Positions 16,694 to 25,473 of a stretch of 64,000 nt of DNA are shown in pieces. The stretch is from Holtiella tumoricola. GTDB taxonomy: Bacteria; Bacillota; Clostridia; Lachnospirales; Cellulosilyticaceae. Position numbers and translations under genes: made by a program. Position 1 is the first letter of the stretch; each line of letters starts with the position of its first letter. Under the pieces are notes generated by a model. That model had not been told where the DNA came from, did not search any database, and worked only from the letters and a program-made list of their open reading frames with translations. The stretch covers positions 124,001 through 188,000 of the forward strand of contig NZ_JAQIFT010000061.1 in NCBI RefSeq assembly GCF_027857615.1, in the 5' to 3' direction.

Positions 16694-18177
16694 GTTAAGC
16701 TCCTTCCGTAAAGCTTTGTTATTTCATTTATATGCATAGATAACTCGTCAGTAAGCACATCTTTTTTCATACGCCATATCCAGTTGCCGCCCATTGTGCC
16801 CGGTGTATTCATACGTGCGTTGTCATCAAGTCCTAATACATCCTGCATTTGAGTAAGAGCTAATACACATGTACTTGCCCACGCTCCTCTTATAAATCCT
16901 AGGTGATATGTTTCTTTTTCGTCTAGTTTCAAATACTTCTTAGCATATTCTGCTTGTGCTTTATTTTCAGCAGATGCTAACCATCCTCTTATTGTGTTGT
17001 TATCATGTGTGCCTGTGTACATAATTGAATTCTTGCCACAATTATGTGGAATATAATCACTCTTACTATCTATATCGAATCCAAACTGGAGAACTTTCAT
17101 ACCTGGATACCCTGTTTCTTCCCTAAACTTCAGGACTTCAGCTGTCATAAACCCTAAATCTTCAGCTATAATATTAAGCTTACCCAAAGCCTTCTCTATT
17201 GCATTAAATAGCTTAATACCTGGCCCCTTTACCCATTTGCCACCTTTAGCTGTTTGATCACCATAAGGCACTGCCCAATAGGATTCAAACCCTCTAAAAT
17301 GATCAATACGAATCACATCATAAAGCTTACTGGCCTCTTGCATTCTATTAATCCACCAAGCATATCCAGTGCGCTCTAAGTAATCCCAATCATATATAGG
17401 ATTGCCCCATAACTGTCCATCCTCTGTAAAAGCGTCTGGAGGACAACCAGCTACTACTATAGGTTTATGATCTTTGTCTAATCTAAAAACTTCTGGATGT
17501 GCCCACACATCACTACTATCTACTGCCACATATATAGGTAGATCCCCTATAATTTGTATATCTAGAGTATTAACATACGCCTTTAATTTATTCCATTGTT
17601 TGTAAAATTCATATTGAATAAATGCCCAAAATTCTATTTGTTCTTTTAGTTTTTCTTTGTAATACTTGATCGCTTCAGGTTGTCGTAACCTAATCGGTTC
17701 ATCCCACTCCAACCAACTCTTATTTCCCATTTCTTCTTTCACAGCCATATAAAGAGTATATTCGTCTAGCCAAGCTTTATTCCTACTTATAAACCCTTCA
17801 ATTTCTTCATGTAATGTTACTTTAGCTCGTTTGTATGCCTTTTTTAAGACTGGATAGCGTGTATTAAAAAGCTTTCCATAGTCTACTTTTTCACTATTTT
17901 CTTCGGGATCTAGTGCTTCTAATTCTTCTTTAGTTAAAAGCCCATCTTGATATAAGGTTGCTAAATCTATGAAATAAGGATTACCAGCGTAGGCTGAAAA
18001 GGATTGATAAGGAGAATCCCCATATCCTGTATGCCCTAATGGGAGTATCTGCCAGTATTTTTGTCCGCTTTGTCTCAAAAAGTCAGCAAAAAGGTATGCT
18101 GACTTTCCTAGTGTTCCTATTCCATATAACTCCGGCAAAGATGAAATGTGCATTAATATGCCACTTCCTCTATCCAT
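16690..18177 (-). CDS. malQ: 4-alpha-glucanotransferase (amylomaltase, GH77)
   Basis: 495 aa. It opens with MDRGSGILMHISSLP, the family N-terminus, and contains QKYWQILPLGHTGYGDSPYQSFSAYAGNP (read as QILPLGHTG...SPYQ). The nucleophile region VIRIDHFRGFESYWAVP, the acid region LNIIAEDLGFM and TGTHDNNTIRGW are all present. It disproportionates short maltodextrins, releasing glucose and longer chains for the phosphorylase. The ATG at 18177 is chosen over an in-frame GTG at 18186 because GGGGTGA is correctly spaced and the family starts there. Its end overlaps glgP. Confidence 0.95.
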   Translation of the reverse strand: MDRGSGILMHISSLPELYGIGTLGKSAYLFADFLRQSGQKYWQILPLGHTGYGDSPYQSFSAYAGNPYFIDLATLYQDGLLTKEELEALDPEENSEKVDYGKLFNTRYPVLKKAYKRAKVTLHEEIEGFISRNKAWLDEYTLYMAVKEEMGNKSWLEWDEPIRLRQPEAIKYYKEKLKEQIEFWAFIQYEFYKQWNKLKAYVNTLDIQIIGDLPIYVAVDSSDVWAHPEVFRLDKDHKPIVVAGCPPDAFTEDGQLWGNPIYDWDYLERTGYAWWINRMQEASKLYDVIRIDHFRGFESYWAVPYGDQTAKGGKWVKGPGIKLFNAIEKALGKLNIIAEDLGFMTAEVLKFREETGYPGMKVLQFGFDIDSKSDYIPHNCGKNSIMYTGTHDNNTIRGWLASAENKAQAEYAKKYLKLDEKETYHLGFIRGAWASTCVLALTQMQDVLGLDDNARMNTPGTMGGNWIWRMKKDVLTDELSMHINEITKLYGRSLT

Positions 18178-18182
18178 ACCTA

Positions 18183-19205
18183 TCACCCCTTAAAATTACA
18201 TACAGACTTTCTTTCAATTAATCTTGTTTCCAAAATAATATTTTGATTAGCCTCTTTTTCTTCTATTAGTTGTACTAATAGATCAATGCAATCTTCTGCC
18301 ATTTGCTTTCCAGGTTGCTCAATTGTTGTAAGCGCTGGGGTATAATATTTGCCTATGTTTAAACCATCGAATCCTAATAATGAAATTTCCTTACCTACTG
18401 TGAATCCTAAGTCGCTCATTGCTTTCCCTGCACCTATTGCCATAATATCTGAGATAGCAAATAGTACCGTAATCTCTGGCGATGCCGTTAATAATTTCTT
18501 TGCACTTTCATAGGCTGGTTCAAAATCATACCCTCCCATTACAATATAATCTTTATTGATAGGTATATGATATTCATCTAATGCCTCCATATAGCCCATT
18601 ACACGTCGGTTACTGACACCTGCATCAAATTCATCCCCTAGCATAATTGCAATATGTTCATGTCCTTTTTCAATGAGGTACTTTGTGGCTTCATAAGCCG
18701 CTTTCTTATTATCTATACATACTCTAGAAAAGAGCTTTGTATTAATCTTCATGTGACTATCTACAGAAGTCAAAACAATAGGAATCTCTATCTCTTCAAA
18801 ACGCTCTTCCTCTATCTTTGAAAAGTTACCTCCTAGGCAAATGACACCTTGTAGACGCTTTTCCTTGATAAAAGAAATAAGTACTTCTCCCTCATTCCCT
18901 CCTAAACTATTGGTATCATAATGATGCAAAATCATGGTGTAACCTATATCATTAATTCCAGTTTCTATGATCTTTAACATTTCAGAGAAAAATGGGTTAA
19001 AGATACCTTTTACAAGCACGCCAATATGCTTCATATTATTACTCTTTAAGATTCTTGCACTATTATTAGGTACATAGTTACATTCTTTAATCACTTCTAA
19101 CACTTTATCTCTTGTTTCTTTTTTTACATCTGGGTGGTTGTTGAGTACCCTAGAAACAGTACTCACGCCCACTCCTGATAATTTTGCTATATCTTTAATG
19201 TTCAC
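18183..19205 (-). CDS. LacI/GalR-family regulator of the maltodextrin operon
   Basis: 340 aa. Helix-turn-helix IKDIAKLSGVGVSTVSRVLN at the N-terminus, then the hinge and a periplasmic-binding-protein fold (HIGVLVKGIFNPFFSEMLK, GYMEALDEYHI, ITVLFAISDIMAIGAGKAMSDLG). The GTG at 19205 gives the usual family start and has AAAGGG 8 nt upstream; a GTG at 19214 overlapping the permease stop is the alternative. Its place inside the operon between the permeases and malQ suggests local control by a maltodextrin-derived sugar. Operator-like dyads lie before the amylase gene (24502-24526). Confidence 0.9.
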   Translation of the reverse strand: MNIKDIAKLSGVGVSTVSRVLNNHPDVKKETRDKVLEVIKECNYVPNNSARILKSNNMKHIGVLVKGIFNPFFSEMLKIIETGINDIGYTMILHHYDTNSLGGNEGEVLISFIKEKRLQGVICLGGNFSKIEEERFEEIEIPIVLTSVDSHMKINTKLFSRVCIDNKKAAYEATKYLIEKGHEHIAIMLGDEFDAGVSNRRVMGYMEALDEYHIPINKDYIVMGGYDFEPAYESAKKLLTASPEITVLFAISDIMAIGAGKAMSDLGFTVGKEISLLGFDGLNIGKYYTPALTTIEQPGKQMAEDCIDLLVQLIEEKEANQNIILETRLIERKSVCNFKG

Positions 19206-19210
19206 ATCTA

Positions 19211-20104
19211 TCACCCTTTTACAGAGCCCGCTGTTATACCTTTTGCAATATATTTTTGTGATGCCATAAAGAGCACAACAATTGGAAGAGAAGACATAAT
19301 AGCTGCGGCTGAATATTGAGACCAGTTTGTTGCAAACTTGTCTTTAATAAATTGTTCCATACCTAATGGTAAGGTTAAGTTGGACGGGTCTTTGATTAAT
19401 GCTGCTGAGTAAATAAATTCACTGTATGGTGCAATAAATGAGAATAAGAAAATAACAATAAGCATATTCCTTGTAAGTGGCAAGATGATCCTTGTAAACA
19501 CTTGCCATGTAGAAGCACCATCTACTAAAGCAGCCTCACTCAGTTCTTTTGGAATACCATCCATATAACCTTTAAGTAACCAAATATTATAAGCGTTTCC
19601 ACCACTTATAATTAAGATAAGTACCCATAATTTATCCATTCCTCCAAAACGATAAACGATACCTAATATAGCTGGTAAAGCCATCGTTGTTGGAAAAATT
19701 TGAAGAAGCATTAAGGTCATAAGACCATTTCTACGTCCTAAGAATTTTAATTTTGAAAAAGCATAGGCAGCTGGTACTGCCAAACAAAGTTGGATAACTG
19801 CTACTGTCGTACATACTATAAGTGAGTTCTTCATCCACTGTAAGAAGTTGGTATCTTGAATAACTTCTTTATAGTTTGATAACGTCCATACCTTTGGGAA
19901 GATTGTCTTTTGCACAAATACTTCTCCTCCTGCCATAGATGCAGATACAACTGCTATAACAGGAAATAGTGTAATCAAGATAACAGCCCATATAATAATT
20001 CTGCTTGCCCAAGCACCCATTCTATCTCTTTTTGAAATTTCACTTTTGAACTTTGTCTGTCCTTGAACAGCGTTCACTGTTTTTACATTCATTCTTTCTT
20101 CCAT
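19211..20104 (-). CDS. Maltodextrin ABC importer permease, MalG type
   Basis: 297 aa with six predicted membrane helices and the EAA loop LSEAALVDGASTWQVFTRIILPL that contacts the ATPase. It aligns with the MalG side of CUT1 importers, ending in the typical YIAKGITAGSVKG. AAGGAGG lies 9 nt before the ATG. It follows the MalF-like gene by one base and runs into the LacI gene. Substrate assignment rests on malQ, glgP and amylase as neighbours. Confidence 0.9.
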   Translation of the reverse strand: MEERMNVKTVNAVQGQTKFKSEISKRDRMGAWASRIIIWAVILITLFPVIAVVSASMAGGEVFVQKTIFPKVWTLSNYKEVIQDTNFLQWMKNSLIVCTTVAVIQLCLAVPAAYAFSKLKFLGRRNGLMTLMLLQIFPTTMALPAILGIVYRFGGMDKLWVLILIISGGNAYNIWLLKGYMDGIPKELSEAALVDGASTWQVFTRIILPLTRNMLIVIFLFSFIAPYSEFIYSAALIKDPSNLTLPLGMEQFIKDKFATNWSQYSAAAIMSSLPIVVLFMASQKYIAKGITAGSVKG

Positions 20105-20105
20105 G

Positions 20106-21041
20106 TTAATCTACCTCCTTAAACTGGCCAGATGCCCTCATTTGAATAAAGGATATGGTTCCTATTACTAAGAATGTAATAATGCTCAGTGTAGCCGCCA
20201 TATCATAACGACCAAAGGTAGTTGATAGTTTATAAACTGTTGAAGCTAAAATATCTGTATGCCCTGCAAATTGGCTTCCCAGTCTTGCTGGTCCACCCTT
20301 TGTAATAAGGTATGCAGATCCGAAGTTGTTGAAGTTGAATGCGAAAGATGAGATAAGAAGTGGATAAGCTGTCTGTGCAATAGAAGGTAACGTAATCTTA
20401 ACAAATTGCATCAACTTGCTCGCTCCATCTACTTGTGCCGCTTCGTAGTAATCATCCGGAATAGCACTAATAGCACCCATACATACATTCATCATGTAAG
20501 GGAAGCCTAGCCAAATATTTGCAATGAGAATACCTATTCTCGCCCACATCGGACTAATCAGCCATTGAATAGGTTCTTGTATAATATTTAATGTCATTAA
20601 CATTGAATTGATTGCGCCATAATTAGAGTTAAATAATCCTTGCCATGAAAGAATGGCAACAGTAACTGGAAGTGCCCAAGGTAAGATTAATATCCCCTTA
20701 TAAAACCCTGCTTCCTTTATATTTTTGTTGCTTAATAATAAGGCTAAAATAAGACCAATAATAAAACATCCCGCTGTTGAAACGACTGCAAACACAATTG
20801 TCCATCCAAATACAGGGAAGAAAACATCCTTAAACGGCCCATTGATTGCATCAACAAAGTTCTGGAACCCTACAAAGTTATATTCCCCTTGAGAATATAT
20901 TGTGTAATCAGTAAATGCGATATAAATAGTATATACTATTGGCAAAAAAGTTAAAATAAAAATAGATATTAAAGCAGGTGCTAAATATTTATACCCTGTC
21001 ATACTCTTCCTAAACGTAAGCGCTCGCCCTTGTCTACGCAT
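20106..21041 (-). CDS. Maltodextrin ABC importer permease, MalF type
   Basis: 311 aa with six to seven helices and the EAA loop YYEAAQVDGASKLMQFVKI. The ATG at 21041 has GGAGGGGG 5 nt upstream; the longest open frame would add ten residues from 21071 without a good ribosome site. It forms the membrane channel with the MalG-type partner. It lies 526 bp downstream of the binding-protein gene; that gap is full of repeats rather than genes. Confidence 0.9.
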   Translation of the reverse strand: MRRQGRALTFRKSMTGYKYLAPALISIFILTFLPIVYTIYIAFTDYTIYSQGEYNFVGFQNFVDAINGPFKDVFFPVFGWTIVFAVVSTAGCFIIGLILALLLSNKNIKEAGFYKGILILPWALPVTVAILSWQGLFNSNYGAINSMLMTLNIIQEPIQWLISPMWARIGILIANIWLGFPYMMNVCMGAISAIPDDYYEAAQVDGASKLMQFVKITLPSIAQTAYPLLISSFAFNFNNFGSAYLITKGGPARLGSQFAGHTDILASTVYKLSTTFGRYDMAATLSIITFLVIGTISFIQMRASGQFKEVD

Positions 21042-21093
21042 AAAATCCCCCTCCACACTCTTCCTTTTCATTCTTTTACCTTGTACTCTTTTT

Positions 21094-21183
21094 CCCTTTT
21101 CCTTTCTTTTAATAAAGGGGTTATCACACCTTTATCCTCCTCTACTTAGTACGTTTATCATGTAGGTAGGTGGGGGTGGATGC
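21094..21183 (+). repeat. 90-bp direct repeat, copy A
   Basis: It matches 21250-21339 with four mismatches in 90 bp. Each unit holds a short stem ATAAAGG / CCTTTAT around a GGTTATCACA loop and ends in the G-rich TAGGTAGGTGGGGGTGGATG. The strand is nominal. Confidence 0.85.
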
Positions 21184-21220
21184 CCACACACAACTATCTA
21201 CACTCATCTACTTATGAGAG
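21184..21220 (+). repeat. Short direct repeat, first copy
   Basis: CCACACACAACTATCTACAC continuing through ATCTACTTATGAG is repeated at 21495-21534 with a few changes. Together with the 90-bp repeats it frames the hairpin element at 21345-21486. Confidence 0.7.
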
Positions 21221-21249
21221 TAATAAAGGGCTATTGCACTTCTTATTCA

Positions 21250-21339
21250 CCCTTTTCCTTTCTTCTAATAAAGGGGTTATCACACCTTTATCCTGCTCTC
21301 CTTCGTACGTTTATCATGTAGGTAGGTGGGGGTGGATGC
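21250..21339 (+). repeat. 90-bp direct repeat, copy B
   Basis: Second copy of the unit at 21094-21183 (86 of 90 bases identical). AGGGGTTATCACAC at 21272-21285, like its twin at 21116-21129, is complementary with one mismatch to GTGTAATAACCCCT at 21541-21554 next to the binding-protein stop codon. The transcript could therefore form alternative long-range hairpins. Confidence 0.85.
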
Positions 21340-21344
21340 TCCTT

Positions 21345-21486
21345 AAGCTTCCTTGAGGTAGTACTTAGAATGCGTTAATGAGTGGATGATCAAGGGTTTT
21401 AGCCACATGTCTGAGCGCATGCGAGTTTGTGGCGTTCTTGAGCATACCGAATTTACACATTCTTAGTACTATTGAAGAAGAAGCTG
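21345..21486 (+). repeat. Long-hairpin repeat element, copy 3
   Basis: Nearly palindromic over 142 bp. Outer arms AGCTTC..TTGAG.TAGTACT pair with AGTACTATTGAAGAAGAAGCT, then TTAGAATG / CATTCTTA (one mismatch), TCAAG / CTTGA, and GCCACA / TGTGGC, enclosing TGTCTGAGCGCATGCGAGTT. It aligns with the copy at 1241-1382: the inner stems differ in sequence but pair in both, and the apical TGT.TGAG..CG and GAGTT are shared. It lies between the sugar-binding protein and permease genes, transcribed from the minus strand. Confidence 0.8.
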
Positions 21487-21494
21487 TTGGAGTT

Positions 21495-21534
21495 CCACAC
21501 ACAACTAACTACATCCATCTACTTATGAGGAGAG
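21495..21534 (+). repeat. Short direct repeat, second copy
   Basis: Matches 21184-21220 (CCACACACAACTAACTACAT and CATCTACTTATGAG). It marks the left end, in minus-strand transcription, of the repeat block after the binding-protein gene. Confidence 0.7.
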
Positions 21535-21567
21535 CACTTAGTGTAATAACCCCTCTTATCTTCCTAT

Positions 21568-22854
21568 TTATTTTTGTTGTGCAATACCTACTGCAATTTG
21601 ATCTGCAATTGTTTTACCACATGTTGCAGCATCAATTTGACCAGCTGTTAAAAGTTTAATGTTATCAGCAGCTGGTGCCCACATAGCAGCAACTTCTGGA
21701 ATGTTTGGCATTGGATTAGCATTAACAGCTTGAGCTGCAAAACCTTGTGTATATGCGTCTGCAGATACTTTATCACTATTAAGTACACTTGTTAAAACAG
21801 GAATTCTATTGCCCATATCATAAAGTGTTTCCCCTGAGTTTTCACTTAAATATTTAACAAGTTCAAATGCAAGGTCTTGCTTTTCTGATTTAGCACTTAC
21901 AAAGGCTGTTTGAACGCCTAAGAAAGAAGGTGTTGGGTTTGTTCCCATCTTTGGAAGTGGTGCAATACCAAAGTTCATTCCTGCATCTTTTGCAGCTCCT
22001 ACATTCCAAGGACCAGAAATATAGAATGCTGTATTGCCTGAAAGGAATTCACCTTTTGCAATATCATCATTGATGTCTGCTGGCATAAAGTTATATTTTG
22101 TAATAAGATCTTGAAGGAATTGATAAGATTTAATCGCACCATCATTTCCTAAACCAATATCTGTTGGATCAAGTGTTCCTGCATTATTTTTAAATACATA
22201 ACCTCCGTTTGCAGCTACGATACCATATGAAAGATAGAAGTCATTTACGTTGTACATAAAGCCTTTTTCCTGAGCTACTGCAATGAGATCATCCCAAGTT
22301 TCTGGTGCTTCACTGCATAAGTCTTTGTTATAGAAAAGACCGATTGTTTCTTGAGCAAGAGGTACTGCATATTGTGTACCATTGATTGTAACTGCATCAA
22401 CAATCGCTTGTGATGCATAAGCACTATTATCAAACTTACCTGCTGGTACTTCTGCAAGTAAACCAGCTTTTTGGAATGTACCTAAGTTATCATGTGGTAA
22501 ACCAAACATCACGTCTGGACCATTTTTACTATTTGCAGCTTGTAAGAAACCTTGCATATCAGATTGATCTTCTAATACTTTAACTTCTACATTATTTTCT
22601 TCTCCCCACTTATTAGCAAGTTCACCAATAGCTGTTACTTCTGGTGAAGTAAGATGAGACCATACTGTAAGTGTTTGTTTTTCAGTTGACTCTTCAGTTT
22701 TAGCTGGTTCTTCTGTCTTAGCTGTTTCTTCAGTTTTAGTTGGCTCAGTTGTTGGTGTATCTGTCGTTGCTGGTGCACTACTACATCCAAACATTGTACC
22801 TGTTGTTAAAATCATAGCTGTCATTGCAGCTGCGAACTTTATTCTTTTACTCAT
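21568..22854 (-). CDS. Maltodextrin ABC importer substrate-binding lipoprotein (MalE type)
   Basis: 428 aa. Lipoprotein signal with lipobox MFGC (Cys24), then an acidic Thr/Glu repeat linker (TKTEETAKTEEPAKTEES) holding the domain off the membrane. A family 1 solute-binding fold follows (TLTVWSHLTSPE, NGPDVMFGLPHDNLG, AVPLAQETIGLFYNKDL, FYISGPWNVGAAKDAGMNFG). AGGGGGTT precedes the ATG. It captures maltodextrins for the permeases downstream, separated by 526 bp of repeats. A weak hairpin at about 22890-22910 lies between it and the amylase gene. Confidence 0.92.
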   Translation of the reverse strand: MSKRIKFAAAMTAMILTTGTMFGCSSAPATTDTPTTEPTKTEETAKTEEPAKTEESTEKQTLTVWSHLTSPEVTAIGELANKWGEENNVEVKVLEDQSDMQGFLQAANSKNGPDVMFGLPHDNLGTFQKAGLLAEVPAGKFDNSAYASQAIVDAVTINGTQYAVPLAQETIGLFYNKDLCSEAPETWDDLIAVAQEKGFMYNVNDFYLSYGIVAANGGYVFKNNAGTLDPTDIGLGNDGAIKSYQFLQDLITKYNFMPADINDDIAKGEFLSGNTAFYISGPWNVGAAKDAGMNFGIAPLPKMGTNPTPSFLGVQTAFVSAKSEKQDLAFELVKYLSENSGETLYDMGNRIPVLTSVLNSDKVSADAYTQGFAAQAVNANPMPNIPEVAAMWAPAADNIKLLTAGQIDAATCGKTIADQIAVGIAQQK

Positions 22855-22927
22855 TAAAATAACCCCCTAGTATTCGTTTTTATTATATAAAAGCCTTGAA
22901 GGCTTCTACAGCAGATAAATAGATTGC

Positions 22928-24478
22928 TTAATTTTGCTTTAATACTATTAATATCTCGCCTGTCTTTAATGTCACTTGGTTGTTATATTGAGTGTCTAAT
23001 TGCCCTTGGTCATTTAAACTTGAAAATAAAGTCTTATAAGTACCTTCATCAAGTATTATATCCTGCTGTTCATTATTCAAGTTTGCTACTATGTAAATTA
23101 CTTCATTCTCATAAGCCCTTTTCATTGCAAATACTTTACCATTAGGTGTCTTTACCTCTTCTATATCCCCAATGCTTAATGCTTTATAAGTATTTCGTAA
23201 ATGAATAATTTCCCTATATAAATGATAAAGCGACCCACTATCTTCTTTTTGAGTATCTAAAGCCACTTTTGCTACATCATTAGTAGAATCTATCCAAGTC
23301 GTATTTTGTTCCCTATCTGTTCCACTCCATATAAATGGCTCTCTTATATGCTCATCTGGCTTAGCACCTGTCATGCCGATCTCCTCACCATAATATACAA
23401 AAGGTGTACCTGGTAGAGTCAGATAAATAGCAGCTGCTACTTTCATTTTGTCTGTGTCTTCTCTTAATATATTCATTACTCTATTTTGATCATGATTGGT
23501 AAGGAACGGTGCAAGGACAAAACTTGCCTTTTCCTCCTTATACATCTCTTCTATCATTTTGTAGTTATAGACTACATTGGATAGACTTCCATTATTAATA
23601 CCATTTAAAATACTTTCACCTACATTAAAATCAAAGAAAGAATCTAATACACCTGCATATTCACAGATGTTGTAAGGCGCATCCCATACTTCTCCTATTA
23701 AGATTGCTTCTGGATTTTGTTCATGGACATACTCTTGAAATCGGTTCCAAAAATCGATATTTTTTTCCTTCTCGTTATAGATCCACTTCGCTGCATCCAA
23801 CCTGAATCCATCAATATCCATATCTAGATAGTATTTAGCCACTTGCTTCATCTCTTCTTCAACCTTAGGATTATCGTAATTGAGCTCTGGCATACCCTTA
23901 TCAAACATTGCATAGTACAGTTCTTGCTTTGTTCCATTTCTTGCCCATGCCATTGTTGCCATTGGGGATCTTTCAAACTCCTTACTCATATCTGTGGTCC
24001 ATATGTAGTAATCTCTGTAAGCACTCTTTTCATCTTTACTTGCCTCTTTAAAATAAGGATGTTGGCTAGATGTATGATTAATGACTAGATCCATTACAAC
24101 TTTAATATCACGTTTATGTGCTTCTTTAATTAACTCTTTCAAATCCTCTAGTGTTCCATAGTCTTCATCAATCTGATAATAATCTTCCGTATCATATCCA
24201 TGGTAACTTGTTGCCTTTGTAATTGGCATAAGCCAAAGTCCTCTTATACCTAAATCCTCCAAATAGTCTAGCTTAGCTGTTATGCCTTTTAAATCTCCAA
24301 TTCCATCATTGTTAGAATCGTTAAATGCCCTTACAAAAATCTCATAAAACACACGACCTTCATAGTTCTTGTAAGCTGTTTCTACTTTTTTAGGCGTCAT
24401 CACCTTCCATATAAATGCACCAACTAATATTGCTACAATAACAGTACTTCCTAGAAAAATGAGTTTCTTTTTAGGCAA
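22928..24478 (-). CDS. Membrane-anchored GH13 alpha-amylase/neopullulanase-like enzyme
   Basis: 516 aa. The start is taken as TTG at 24478 because AGGAGGTGAGG lies directly upstream; the longer frame to 24559 has no ribosome site and runs across the promoter. An N-terminal signal anchor (KKKLIFLGSTVIVAILVGAFIW) precedes the GH13 barrel: VFYEIFVRAFNDSNNDGIGD, DLVINHTS, the nucleophile Asp in GFRLDAAKW, the acid Glu in LIGEVWD, and LTNHDQNR. No lipobox is seen. It probably sits outside the membrane, cutting starch fragments to maltodextrins for the adjacent importer. Confidence 0.9.
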   Translation of the reverse strand: MPKKKLIFLGSTVIVAILVGAFIWKVMTPKKVETAYKNYEGRVFYEIFVRAFNDSNNDGIGDLKGITAKLDYLEDLGIRGLWLMPITKATSYHGYDTEDYYQIDEDYGTLEDLKELIKEAHKRDIKVVMDLVINHTSSQHPYFKEASKDEKSAYRDYYIWTTDMSKEFERSPMATMAWARNGTKQELYYAMFDKGMPELNYDNPKVEEEMKQVAKYYLDMDIDGFRLDAAKWIYNEKEKNIDFWNRFQEYVHEQNPEAILIGEVWDAPYNICEYAGVLDSFFDFNVGESILNGINNGSLSNVVYNYKMIEEMYKEEKASFVLAPFLTNHDQNRVMNILREDTDKMKVAAAIYLTLPGTPFVYYGEEIGMTGAKPDEHIREPFIWSGTDREQNTTWIDSTNDVAKVALDTQKEDSGSLYHLYREIIHLRNTYKALSIGDIEEVKTPNGKVFAMKRAYENEVIYIVANLNNEQQDIILDEGTYKTLFSSLNDQGQLDTQYNNQVTLKTGEILIVLKQN

Positions 24479-24501
24479 TGCCTCACCTCCTGGAATAGAC
24501 A

Positions 24502-24526
24502 CTGGAATCAGTTCCGGTATCGTTAC
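24502..24526. promoter_or_regulatory. Candidate operator dyads before the amylase gene
   Basis: CTGGAATCAGTTCCGG is a near-palindrome (arms CTGGAA / TTCCGG, one mismatch), and the adjacent GTATCGTTAC is a CG-centred partial dyad of the LacI-family type. Both lie between the -10 hexamer and the ribosome site, a usual repressor position. Which regulator binds is inference. Confidence 0.35.
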
Positions 24527-24530
24527 TATT

Positions 24531-24559
24531 ATTATATATGGATATTCGTACCATTTCAA
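24531..24559 (-). promoter_or_regulatory. Sigma-A promoter of the maltodextrin operon
   Basis: On the minus strand TTGAAA, a 17-bp spacer and TATAAT lie about 55 bp before the amylase start codon. It is one of the best consensus promoters in the window and probably drives amylase, binding protein and, subject to the repeat block, the downstream genes. Confidence 0.7.
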
Positions 24560-24606
24560 TATATTTTTCTAATTTTTACAATAAATATTATGTTATTTTA
24601 AACAAT

Positions 24607-25473
24607 TTATTCTCTGATTTGATTTCTCTTTTGTTTAATATATGCAGAAGGAGCGCTTCCATAGTACTTTTTAAATAGCTTACTGAAGTAGTAAGCATCG
24701 TCATAACCTACAGATTTTGCTACTAAATTAATGGGCATATCATGTTTTTCTAATATTTCTTTTGCTTTCTCTAACCTAATTTGAATCAGATAATTAATAG
24801 GTGAAGTTCCCGTTTCTTCTTTAAAAATTTTAGAAATATAAACTGGACTTAAATACATGTTTTTAGAAATATTATCAAGAGAAATGTCTTCCATGTAATA
24901 AGAACGCATGTAATCAATCAAGCTTTGAACAATTACCTTCTTATCACGGTTTGCAAATTGAGAAGCTTGTAATGATGTTGGTGAACTGCATTCATCCATT
25001 TCCCTATAGATAATAAGGATAAGCTTCATCACTAATGCCTTTAAGACAAAGCTATGTCCTAAAGGTCTTAAGCGTTGCTCTTGTTCAATTTCATTACAAC
25101 ACTCCATAAATTCATTTTTATATTTTTGTATAGATACAATAGGCGGCCAGTTCAAAGATTTCATATAGTTAGGGGATGTACAATCTATGTGTAAGTTCCC
25201 TATACCTATATGTAGCTCTGTACATGTTGTATTTGCATCTAATAATGCTTGATGATGTACGCCTGGGTTAAATACCATTACATCATCCTTTTTAAGTACG
25301 TATTTTTTGTCCTCTATTAAATAGTTCACTTGTCCTGATGTTACAATTGATAATTCTACAAAATCATGATCATGGTAAGTTGTAGGATATAAATTATCTT
25401 TATTGGTTACTGCATTTATAATAAATAGAACATGTGGGTTGAACGAATCAATACACTGTATAGGAATTAACAT
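24607..25473 (-). CDS. AraC-family regulator with cupin-like sensor domain
   Basis: 288 aa. An N-terminal cupin-like sugar-sensing region (YHDHDFVELSIVTSGQVNYLIE, KDDVMVFNPGVHHQ) and a C-terminal pair of helix-turn-helix motifs (DISLDNISKNMYLSPVYISK and INLVAKSVGYDDAYYFSKLF). AGAGG precedes the ATG. It lies just upstream of the amylase promoter on the same strand and diverges from the ABC exporter. It is a likely activator of the starch genes, in addition to the LacI repressor. Confidence 0.88.
   Translation of the reverse strand: MLIPIQCIDSFNPHVLFIINAVTNKDNLYPTTYHDHDFVELSIVTSGQVNYLIEDKKYVLKKDDVMVFNPGVHHQALLDANTTCTELHIGIGNLHIDCTSPNYMKSLNWPPIVSIQKYKNEFMECCNEIEQEQRLRPLGHSFVLKALVMKLILIIYREMDECSSPTSLQASQFANRDKKVIVQSLIDYMRSYYMEDISLDNISKNMYLSPVYISKIFKEETGTSPINYLIQIRLEKAKEILEKHDMPINLVAKSVGYDDAYYFSKLFKKYYGSAPSAYIKQKRNQIRE

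Noticed and set aside
21094..21534. CRISPR array
   Set aside because: Only two copies of a 90-bp repeat and two of a shorter one; unit lengths and spacing are not CRISPR-like and no cas gene is near.
22885..22912. Terminator between the amylase and binding-protein genes
   Set aside because: The stem AAGCC/GGCTT is only 5-6 bp and the T-run is interrupted; it may be a minor processing hairpin at most.
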